The notes beneath the pieces were generated by a model. It searched no databases, was not told where the DNA came from, and saw only the letters and a program-made list of their open reading frames with translations. From Actinomycetes bacterium (lineage in GTDB: Bacteria; Actinomycetota; Acidimicrobiia; Acidimicrobiales; Acidimicrobiaceae), in the NCBI GenBank assembly GCA_021792075.1, contig JAJYVK010000049.1, forward strand, positions 1 through 8,737: a stretch of 8,737 nt of DNA, read 5' to 3'. Shown here in pieces: positions 1 to 7,162 of this stretch. Position 1 is the stretch's first letter, and every line of letters starts with the position of its first letter. Made by a program: the position numbers and the translations under genes.

Positions 1-1
1 C

Positions 2-2719
2 ATGGACGGTATACTCAACAACTCTGTCTTCACGAATGTCTGGGTGATCTCTCCTCCACCAGACGCTATCCAAGAATTCAATGTTCAATCGCACATTACC
101 AACGCAGAGTTCTCTATCACCACCGGATCAAATATCAATGTAGTGACTCGGCCAGGCACCAATAAATTCCACGGTTCCGTGTGGGAGTTTGTTAGAAATG
201 ATGTGCTAGATGCCAATACATTTCCGGATACACAGCGCCTGCCATACACGCAAAACCAGTACGGCGTCTACCTTGGCGGCCCAGCTTACATTCCACATCT
301 TTACAATGGCAAAGATCGCACTTGGCTATCCGGCTACTGGGAGGGATTTAGATCCTATCTAACCCAAACAGAATTATCTTCTACGCTAACAAGTGATATG
401 ATCGCGGGCAACTTTTCTCAATGGTTAGGCCCGCAAGTAGGGACTGACAGCCTCGGTAGGCCTGAATATGCAAACGAAATCTATGATCCGCTCACGAGCA
501 CGCCCGATCCATTACATCCCGGAGAATATTTGCGCAATCCGTTCCCGAACAATACTATTCCCAGCGATAGACTCAACCCTGCCACGCTATTGATGATTAA
601 AAAGTATTTTCCATTACCTAACATGAACGTATCCGCAACAACACTGCCCAACTATCAGTTTCCAGGACAGACCAATACGTTGAGCGACGTTTTTGGCGTT
701 AGATTGGACCATCGATTCTCCCAGAAGGACGAGATCTTTATCAGGGTTAACCGATCCAATCAGCATGTTGCGCGACCAGAAGATTTCCCTACATACGTGA
801 GTGAGTTGAGCAACTACGGCCAACAGGCTGCATTTGGATTTACACATTTGCTAAATCCAAACACCATTCTCCAACTTCATTATGGTTATAGTTATGTTAA
901 CGACTTTGAGGGAGACGAACCTGCAGGCCCTGCGTTTGCAGACTCAATCAACTTTGAAAATGCCGGGCCGGAACACGCCGGCATCCAAATGGCCCCCCAA
1001 GTTTCCATCACAAACGGCTTTAGCGGCGTCAGTCAATTCGCAATCCCACTGGGTCCAATAGAAGCAATGGACTACCATGCAGATCTATCCAAAGTTGTTG
1101 GTAACCATACAATAGGCGTTGGCGGCCTATATTATCATCTGCGCAGCTATGATGACGGCTGGGGCGCCACGACGAATTACACGCAGAATGGTACAGCGCA
1201 AGATGGACTTCCAGGACCGACAGGCTTTGGGCCAGCCAGCTTCATGCTTGGAGTGCTGGACAGTTATCAGCCATGGGTAGGCAATACCGGTGCCGACCAA
1301 ACCGTAAACTGGTACGGATTCTATGCCCAAGATCAGTGGCAGGCGACAAAACGGCTAGCGATAACCGCTGGATTCCGTTGGGATTATGTGACGCCGCCGA
1401 ACTACCATAAAATTGTCTCCGGGTTAAATGTTCTAGACGGCCAGTTCATAATAACAGGAGCTGTCCAGCCACAGTTCCCGAAAGCCACCGGTCCCTCCGG
1501 CTTCTTCAATCCTCAATATAACGGATTTGAGCCTAGGCTGGGCATTGCTTACCAAGCAACGAACCGCATCGTCCTTCACGGCGCATTCGCCATCTTGGAC
1601 GATCACAATAATACGCTAATCCAAGAGAACCAAAATATTCGACTTTCATGGCCCACCGGGATCGCCGCCAATCTGACCAGTCAGGATTTAGGAATCCCAA
1701 AGCTATATCTAAATAACCTACCTACGGCTTCGTCATTTTTAGGAGCTAACCTGCCGCCATATGCCAGCTATGGTGCGGATCCAAACAATAAAATTCCGTA
1801 CGCTATCGAATATAATATTGGCGTTCAGCAACAGTTGACGAACACTCTTGCTTTGAAGCTTGACTACGTCGGCTCGGTGGACAAGCATGAATATATCGTT
1901 CCAGAAGCCAACATGGCGTTATACCCAGGACCTGGCCCGGTCCTCAACAGAGAACCGTTTCCCCAGTATGGTGGGCCCTTTTCATTCTCTTGGAACGAAG
2001 GACCCGCAAGCTACAATGCCTTGCAGGTGTACATGGAGAAGACGTTTGCAGCAGGGCTGTATTTTATGATGTCGTACACTTGGTCGAAATCGCTTGACTG
2101 GGCCTCTGATCCTTACAACAATAACTTTCCAAACTTCTACGATCTTGCTTCGAATTGGGGACCATCCAATTACAATAAGACGAACATGTTCGTGACCAGT
2201 GGTGTATATGCATTGCCAATCGGCACAGGTCAAAGATTTCTAGCAACATCCAATAAAGTTCTCGAAGGTATCGCTGGAAATTGGAACATAGGGGGTATCC
2301 TCACGCTCAACTCTGGAGGCCCTTTTGATGTACTTGCAGGATCAGACATCGCAAACACAGGTGGTCCAAGCCAGCGTGCTAATAGAATTGCAAATGTGAA
2401 TCCCTACGCAGTACAGAGAAACTATCTACACTGGTTAAATCCAGGAGCGTTCGCTGAGCCGAGCACCTACACCTACGGTAATGAATCGCGTGACGATTTG
2501 GTTGGACCGTCCTATAAAGATCTGGATGCAAACATCTTTAAGAACTTTCCTGTGTCATCCCTGGCTACTCTGCAGTTTCGTGCTGAATTTTTCAACATGC
2601 TAAATCATACAAATCTTGGGAACCCAGTAAATAATCTACAAGATCCCGCCTTTGGTGAAGTCTTATCCGCTGCAGGCGCAGGCCGAGAGATTCAATTTGC
2701 ATTCAAAGTGCTCTGGTAG
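2..2719 (+). CDS. TonB-dependent outer-membrane receptor, Oar/carboxypeptidase-regulatory-like type (5' partial)
   Basis: This is an outer-membrane beta-barrel that would take up a ligand using TonB energy. The 905 visible residues begin inside the plug domain: MDGILNN matches the 'LDGxxNN' plug motif, and about 30 residues later come NVVTRPGTNKFHGSVWEF and then NQYGVYLGGP, all hallmarks of the large acidobacterial receptors that carry an N-terminal carboxypeptidase-regulatory-like domain. The rest is alternating barrel strands rich in aromatic residues (for example GFYAQDQWQ, AGFRWDY, GNWNIGGILTLNSGGPFD), ending in an aromatic C-terminal strand, FAFKVLW, as expected for barrel assembly. Family members are usually well over 1,000 residues, so roughly the first 200-300 residues (signal peptide, regulatory-like domain, TonB box) should lie to the left. 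The ATG at base 2 is therefore internal, not the true start; base 1 ends the preceding codon. No SusD-like gene follows. The substrate is unknown; the GH38 gene downstream suggests a glycan. Confidence 0.93.
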   Translation: MDGILNNSVFTNVWVISPPPDAIQEFNVQSHITNAEFSITTGSNINVVTRPGTNKFHGSVWEFVRNDVLDANTFPDTQRLPYTQNQYGVYLGGPAYIPHLYNGKDRTWLSGYWEGFRSYLTQTELSSTLTSDMIAGNFSQWLGPQVGTDSLGRPEYANEIYDPLTSTPDPLHPGEYLRNPFPNNTIPSDRLNPATLLMIKKYFPLPNMNVSATTLPNYQFPGQTNTLSDVFGVRLDHRFSQKDEIFIRVNRSNQHVARPEDFPTYVSELSNYGQQAAFGFTHLLNPNTILQLHYGYSYVNDFEGDEPAGPAFADSINFENAGPEHAGIQMAPQVSITNGFSGVSQFAIPLGPIEAMDYHADLSKVVGNHTIGVGGLYYHLRSYDDGWGATTNYTQNGTAQDGLPGPTGFGPASFMLGVLDSYQPWVGNTGADQTVNWYGFYAQDQWQATKRLAITAGFRWDYVTPPNYHKIVSGLNVLDGQFIITGAVQPQFPKATGPSGFFNPQYNGFEPRLGIAYQATNRIVLHGAFAILDDHNNTLIQENQNIRLSWPTGIAANLTSQDLGIPKLYLNNLPTASSFLGANLPPYASYGADPNNKIPYAIEYNIGVQQQLTNTLALKLDYVGSVDKHEYIVPEANMALYPGPGPVLNREPFPQYGGPFSFSWNEGPASYNALQVYMEKTFAAGLYFMMSYTWSKSLDWASDPYNNNFPNFYDLASNWGPSNYNKTNMFVTSGVYALPIGTGQRFLATSNKVLEGIAGNWNIGGILTLNSGGPFDVLAGSDIANTGGPSQRANRIANVNPYAVQRNYLHWLNPGAFAEPSTYTYGNESRDDLVGPSYKDLDANIFKNFPVSSLATLQFRAEFFNMLNHTNLGNPVNNLQDPAFGEVLSAAGAGREIQFAFKVLW

Positions 2720-2735
2720 TGGAAGACAAGTACAT

Positions 2736-2767
2736 CTCAGATACTGAGCCCAAGATCTAGATTTGGG
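2736..2767 (+). terminator. two adjacent hairpins after the receptor gene, possible transcript 3' end
   Basis: Seventeen bases after the receptor stop there is a perfect 5-bp stem, CTCAG/CTGAG with a 3-base ATA loop (2736-2748). It abuts a second stem, CCCAAG/TTTGGG with a 7-base loop and one G-T pair (2749-2767). Back-to-back hairpins right behind a stop codon fit a transcript end or an RNA-stabilising processing site between the receptor and the GH38 gene. There is no T-tract after either stem, so a classic intrinsic terminator is not shown. The stems are short and could be chance. Confidence 0.3.
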
Positions 2768-2790
2768 TGCCAGTATGAGCGATCACAGAG

Positions 2791-2825
2791 TGAGAATCAC
2801 GTCGACGTTGCTTGTGTGACTCTCA
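2791..2825. promoter_or_regulatory. imperfect dyad upstream of the GH38 gene, possible operator
   Basis: Arms TGAGAATCAC (2791-2800) and GTGACTCTCA (2816-2825) are inverted repeats matching at 9 of 10 positions, separated by 15 bases. A second, perfect 10-bp palindrome, ACGTCGACGT (2799-2808), overlaps the left arm and spacer. The site lies about 75-110 bases before the GH38 start, a reasonable place for an operator of a substrate-responsive regulator. No regulator gene is in the window and no clear -35/-10 pair was found beside it, so the role is inferred. Confidence 0.25.
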
Positions 2826-2886
2826 AGCAGCAGTGTTGTCACGCATTCAGTCACGTGCGTACCACTCACCAGTGCATGTAAAAGAG

Positions 2887-2895
2887 AGGGGTGAT
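2887..2895 (+). promoter_or_regulatory. strong ribosome binding site of the GH38 gene
   Basis: AGGGGTGAT matches the 16S anti-Shine-Dalgarno complement (AGGAGGTGATC) at most positions and ends 5 bases before the ATG at 2901. It fixes that ATG as the start, which is also where the encoded signal peptide begins. Confidence 0.7.
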
Positions 2896-2900
2896 AATAT

Positions 2901-5900
2901 ATGCGAATCCGTACAATCCTATTGAGAGGGCTAATCGCGTACACCGCCGTAGGGGGGGCTGGCGCCGTCAGAGCGAGCGCCCAGAGCGGCACCCCGAAGC
3001 CGGTATTTACAATAGGGAAGTTTGATCGCTCTTCAGCCGAATTTGCCACGGGATCTCCCAAGGAGCCGGTCAATTTCATTGTAGGAAAGAGTACTGCCTC
3101 AAAAGACTGGTATGCACAGCAGCCAGCGGAGCTTGCTTCGGCCGTCGGTGGCCAACTCAAAGAAGCGGCAGAGGCGCCTCGTCAAATTACATTCAATATG
3201 GACAATGTCGCTGGTCGGGCATATCGGCTACACGTTGCCGTACTAATCGAAACCGCTAGCGTACCCGCACTGAAGGTCGGCATCAATGGCAGACACGGTA
3301 CATTTTACTTGCATCCAAAGCTCGACTACGCTAACGGAGACCAAGTTGACTCGTTTTATCCCGCATACTCCCACGCCGACGTCGCGTTCGAGTTTCCGGG
3401 CAGCTATCTGCATTCAGGAACTAACACGATCACCCTGCAAGCTGCCGAAGAGGCAGCCAAAGCAGTGCCAGACGCTGGCCTGACCTACGACGCAATTGAG
3501 CTCGACCAGGACGTGAAACTATCCTCCCCGCGGATGCCGTCAGCGCAGATCATCCCGACCATCTTTTATGAAAAGCAACAAGGCCAACTAAAGGAACTGG
3601 TTGATGTCTTTCTAAGCCACAGAGAAAGGCTGAAGCCCGGTAGCAGCGTGGCACTCTCTATCGCCGGCAAGCGTTATTATCAGGCGATTCAAAGTGACGA
3701 TGATTTCGGCGAGAAAGAGATCCCATTCTATGTCCCGGAGTTTCCAGCCCAAACATCAGCACTTCTTAGATGGAACGTGACAGGACGCAGGCGACAATTG
3801 CAGCAAACGATTGCTCCTGAGAAGAAATGGGTGCTGTACGTGGTTCCTCATATTCACATTGATGTCGGCTATTCGGATTACCAGGGTAAAGTAGCTGCAA
3901 TTCAGGCCAGAGCGATTGATGAAGCGCTGAATATGACGGAACAGCACCCAGAGTTCCGCTTTAGCTTGGATGGCGAGTGGGCCCTCGCCCAGTATATGAA
4001 AACCCGGACGCCGAAGGAACAGCAACGCGCCATTACGGCCGTCCAGCATAGGCAGTTATTTGTGCCTGCGCAATATGCCAACTTACTTACTGGGTTCCCA
4101 ACTGCAGAGACGTTGGTACGGTCGTTGTATGCGAGCGCGAACTTCAGCAGAGAATATGGCACACCATTCAATTATGCCAATATTACTGACGTACCATCAT
4201 ACTCGTGGTCCTATGCTTCGATCCTCGCCTCCGCTGGGATTGACTATCTGCTTTCGGGGAGTGATAATTATCGTGCGCCGGTACTATTGCAGGGTCGTTT
4301 GAATGAAGACTCTCCGTTCTGGTGGGAGGGACCAGACGGACAGAAGGTCTTATTTTGGTATTCCAGGATCTATCAGCAGATGCAAATGTTGTTCGGATTG
4401 CCACCCGTATTATCGGCGGGACGTGATACGCTCCCATTGTTTCTGCAAATGTACAACCATCCCAGCTACCGCGCGAACGCGGTGATCCTCTATGGGACCC
4501 AAGTGGAGAACACCGATCTATTTCCGCAACAGGCAGAATTGGTGGATCGCTGGAACAAGAAATACGCATATCCGAGGTTGCAGTATTCCGGATTCCATCG
4601 CGCACTCAAGAATATAGAGAAGCAGTTTGGCAACAGCATTCCGGCGATACGTGGCGATGGAGGTCCTTATTGGGAGGACGGGATAGCGTCAGACGCTTAC
4701 TATGCAGCCCTAGAACGAGAAAACGAAAGCCGGGGGCCATCGGCTGAGAAGCTCGCGACGTTGACTTCTGTCGTGAATCCGCATCTTGAGGCCGACAAAA
4801 GCGATTTGGACCGGATGTGGACCAATATGGTTCTGATGGATGAGCACACCTGGGACTCATACAACAGCATATCGGATCCAACCAGTCGGGAAGCGGTCCA
4901 ACAGTTGGCGGTAAAGGATCTCTATGCAGTCAATGCTCATGCTTTGGCGGATTTTGTGGTCCGCAACAGCCTGGCAAGTCTGGCCGACTCGATCTCAGCC
5001 GGTCGTGGGAGCTTGATCGTCTTCAATACTCTGAATTGGCGCCGTAACGGATTGGTATCGATCGACTTGGACAAAGGCAAGGAAATAATGGACTCGTCTA
5101 CGGGCCAGATTGTTCCTGCGGAAGTACTGGGCGGAGACAACAATTTCCAACATGTGCGGTTCCTAGCGCAAAACATACCGGCTGTTGGTTACAAGGTCTT
5201 CAAAATACAGCCATCGGAGAAACCAGTAAGCGGCGCGACAATCACCCAGACTACGACGCTTGAAAGCCCCTATTATCGCGTGCAGCTAGATCCGACAACG
5301 GGCTCGGTGCGCAGCATTTACGACAAACAATTGAAGTATGAGCTGATAGATCAAAAAAGTCCGTATCATTGTGGAGAATATCTCTACGTGACCGGAGGAG
5401 ACAGAGACCCCAATCGTCTGTTGCACTATAGCAGCGTTGCGCGGATGCCGAACCTGGAGATTCACTCTGCCGAGAACGGGCGCCTCGTTTCCGTGGTGCG
5501 AACGCCGTATGGTTGGGTGGCGCGCATGGAAAGCGCCGACACCAACACTCCCAGGATCACTTCGGAAATCCGCCTCTTCGATGACGAGAAGAAGATCGAG
5601 TTCGTTGAAGATGTGGAGAAGAAGGCAGTGGACAGCAAGGAAGCTGTTTATTTCGCCTTTCCGTTCGCCATGAAGCAACCGCAGTTTCAATATGAAATCC
5701 AAACCGGCGTAGTCGACCCGGCAAAGGATATGTATCCTGGTGCTGGCCATGAATGGTTTTCAGTACAACACTGGGTATCCGCGCAAGAGAATGGGGTTTC
5801 GGCTACGGTTATGCCACTTGATGCGTCTTTGGTTACACTCGGGGACATCAATCGCGGCGCTTGGCCCACAGAATTTGGGAAACGGACGGGGACAATCTTC

Positions 5901-6395
5901 TCCTACGTGATGAATAACTACTGGGACACCAACTATCGTGCTGGTCAAGGCGGGCATTTCCACTTCCGCTACATTGTCACCAGTGCTCCTTCAACAGACC
6001 CAGCCAAACTGAGCAGGTTAGGATGGGAGGAAGTGACGCCGCTGGAAAAGGACGAAGTGACATCACAGGACAAGGCATTGAATCTTCCACGCCCATTGGA
6101 TGGCAAACAGCAGAGCTTTTTCCAAGCAACTGATCCAAATCTACTGCTCGAGGCCTGGAAGCCGGCAGAAGACGGGAAGGGCACGGTAATGCGCTTTCTC
6201 GACCTAGGTGCTGCAACTCGCACAGTGACTGTACAAACGCCACTGTTGCAGTTGCAGCAAGCGTGGCAGACAGACGCCGTCGAAAGGAAAGAAAGTCCGC
6301 TATCCTTGGTAGGGGAAACAGGTTTCAAATTTACTATTCATCCTCACGAGATCGTCACAGTGAGGCTGGAAGGCAAGGGTACCGCCGTCAAGTAG
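2901..6395 (+). CDS. secreted glycoside hydrolase family 38 (alpha-mannosidase-like) with N-terminal PL4-type domain
   Basis: This 1164-residue exported enzyme probably hydrolyses alpha-mannoside-type linkages in the periplasm or outside the cell. Residues 1-27 form a signal peptide (basic MRIR start, hydrophobic core, ASA before Q28). Residues about 35-205 resemble the carbohydrate-binding-like domain of rhamnogalacturonan lyases (PL4): FTIGKFDRSSAEF, a conserved LKVGING strand, and closing YDAIELDQ. The GH38 catalytic domain starts near 309 with PHIHIDVGY, a variant of the family's HSHNDPGW. By comparison with Golgi mannosidase II, the metal ligands are H319, D321, D430 (also the nucleophile, in ITDVPSYSW) and H649 (DEHTW); all are present. 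The middle helical part is about 625-695, and the beta-sandwich C-terminal domains run from RGSLIVFNTLNW (702) to the end, including YYRVQLDPTTGSVRSIYD. It lies 181 bases after the receptor gene on the same strand. The exact substrate and acid/base residue are not determinable here. Confidence 0.9.
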   Translation: MRIRTILLRGLIAYTAVGGAGAVRASAQSGTPKPVFTIGKFDRSSAEFATGSPKEPVNFIVGKSTASKDWYAQQPAELASAVGGQLKEAAEAPRQITFNMDNVAGRAYRLHVAVLIETASVPALKVGINGRHGTFYLHPKLDYANGDQVDSFYPAYSHADVAFEFPGSYLHSGTNTITLQAAEEAAKAVPDAGLTYDAIELDQDVKLSSPRMPSAQIIPTIFYEKQQGQLKELVDVFLSHRERLKPGSSVALSIAGKRYYQAIQSDDDFGEKEIPFYVPEFPAQTSALLRWNVTGRRRQLQQTIAPEKKWVLYVVPHIHIDVGYSDYQGKVAAIQARAIDEALNMTEQHPEFRFSLDGEWALAQYMKTRTPKEQQRAITAVQHRQLFVPAQYANLLTGFPTAETLVRSLYASANFSREYGTPFNYANITDVPSYSWSYASILASAGIDYLLSGSDNYRAPVLLQGRLNEDSPFWWEGPDGQKVLFWYSRIYQQMQMLFGLPPVLSAGRDTLPLFLQMYNHPSYRANAVILYGTQVENTDLFPQQAELVDRWNKKYAYPRLQYSGFHRALKNIEKQFGNSIPAIRGDGGPYWEDGIASDAYYAALERENESRGPSAEKLATLTSVVNPHLEADKSDLDRMWTNMVLMDEHTWDSYNSISDPTSREAVQQLAVKDLYAVNAHALADFVVRNSLASLADSISAGRGSLIVFNTLNWRRNGLVSIDLDKGKEIMDSSTGQIVPAEVLGGDNNFQHVRFLAQNIPAVGYKVFKIQPSEKPVSGATITQTTTLESPYYRVQLDPTTGSVRSIYDKQLKYELIDQKSPYHCGEYLYVTGGDRDPNRLLHYSSVARMPNLEIHSAENGRLVSVVRTPYGWVARMESADTNTPRITSEIRLFDDEKKIEFVEDVEKKAVDSKEAVYFAFPFAMKQPQFQYEIQTGVVDPAKDMYPGAGHEWFSVQHWVSAQENGVSATVMPLDASLVTLGDINRGAWPTEFGKRTGTIFSYVMNNYWDTNYRAGQGGHFHFRYIVTSAPSTDPAKLSRLGWEEVTPLEKDEVTSQDKALNLPRPLDGKQQSFFQATDPNLLLEAWKPAEDGKGTVMRFLDLGAATRTVTVQTPLLQLQQAWQTDAVERKESPLSLVGETGFKFTIHPHEIVTVRLEGKGTAVK

Positions 6396-6429
6396 AGGGT
6401 TCTCGATCCAATATTGCTCCGGCCTGAAG

Positions 6430-7085
6430 GGAATGCCTGATTGCAGCGTCTAACAAGGCATGAGCACGCGCAACCGAAGGATGCTGTCCGCGGCCGAGTT
6501 GAATGATCGGCGCTGCCTAGCGACGAAGATGGCGCTGAGTGGGGTGACCATTGCCGCGGTGGGGGAGCAGCGCGAGTTGGTGATGCGCAAGTTTTGGGGA
6601 GCGGTCAAGGAGCATGGGCAGGATGGCCTGCCTACGGTGACGTTACGCCACTGGCATCTGCCGCAGGGTGCGGGGCGCGCTTTGAGCCGCAAGCAGAAGC
6701 GGGAGGCGCTGCGGTTGCTGTGCTACTATTATCCCGACCGGTCAAGGATGAGCTACGCCTTGTGGACGCGCCAAGCGGTGGGCGCTCTAATCGCGTGGCG
6801 CCTCAAAGACCGCTTGGCAGCGCGCGCGGCGGGCCAGTACCTGACGCGCTGGGGATCCACACCGCGACGACCGCTGAAGAAGACCTATGGGCAACGCTCT
6901 GCCCCGGTCGATGGGTGGATCAGCGGGGCGCATCCAAGGATCGACAACGCCCCAAAGGCCACGGGTGTGGAGATTCAGTGGGTCGATGAGCCCAGGCTGC
7001 GTTCCGGCTATGCGCGTGGCTTCGGCAATACCCCCAAACGCAAGACGCCGTTGATGCCGGCCGACGCCTCTGCAGCCTGAACGCA
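6430..7085 (+). mobile_element. remnant of an IS630-family insertion sequence
   Basis: This block, visibly more GC-rich than the TPR gene after it, sits between the GH38 and TPR genes and contains the 5' portion of an IS630-type transposase frame. Roughly the last 40% of the transposase and any right-hand terminal repeat are missing. I could not find convincing terminal inverted repeats: GATTGC (6439-6444) and GCAATC (7103-7108) are inverted but too short to trust. Boundaries are therefore approximate and set by the transposase frame. The element cannot transpose by itself. Confidence 0.6.
6460..7080 (+). pseudogene. truncated IS630-family transposase (HTH domains and first catalytic Asp only)
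   Basis: The 206-residue frame matches the first part of IS630-family transposases, which are usually about 340-350 residues. Residues about 1-65 correspond to the N-terminal helix-turn-helix region. The RGRxxGxGRxLS-type linker appears here as LPQGAGRALSRKQ, followed by the YALWTRQAVGALI winged-helix segment and the strongly typical YLTRWGSTPRRPLKKTYGQR. The DDE domain begins with the WGDE motif, here IQWVDEPRLRSG, keeping the first catalytic Asp. The frame follows the family to RKTPLMP (compare 'GKTPV') and then ends within a few codons, so the second and third catalytic acids are absent. It is uninterrupted but is very unlikely to be an active transposase. No good ribosome binding site precedes ATG 6460. 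It could still make a DNA-binding fragment, but there is no evidence for that. Confidence 0.8.
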
Positions 7086-7162
7086 ATCCTTCCCCTACCC
7101 AAGCAATCTGAAAAATGCTCTAACAGGTAAAATATTACAGGACCCCATCGAAAGAAGCATAT

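Noticed and set aside
2783..3160. 125-codon frame on the minus strand over the gap and the start of the GH38 gene
   Set aside because: It is antisense to the well-supported signal peptide and PL4-like domain and shows no family resemblance.
6448..6456. GTCTAAC resembling an integron attC end (RYYYAAC)
   Set aside because: No matching GTTRRRY partner or imperfect palindrome was found nearby, and no integrase is present.
6594..6989. 131-codon frame in another + frame inside the transposase remnant
   Set aside because: The frame starting at 6460 clearly matches IS630 transposases over the same bases; this one is a by-product of high GC.
6449..7125. TCTAACA at 6449-6455 and 7119-7125 as a target-site duplication around the transposase remnant
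   Set aside because: IS630 elements duplicate only TA, and a 7-base match between two ~60-base flanks is not rare enough to be convincing.
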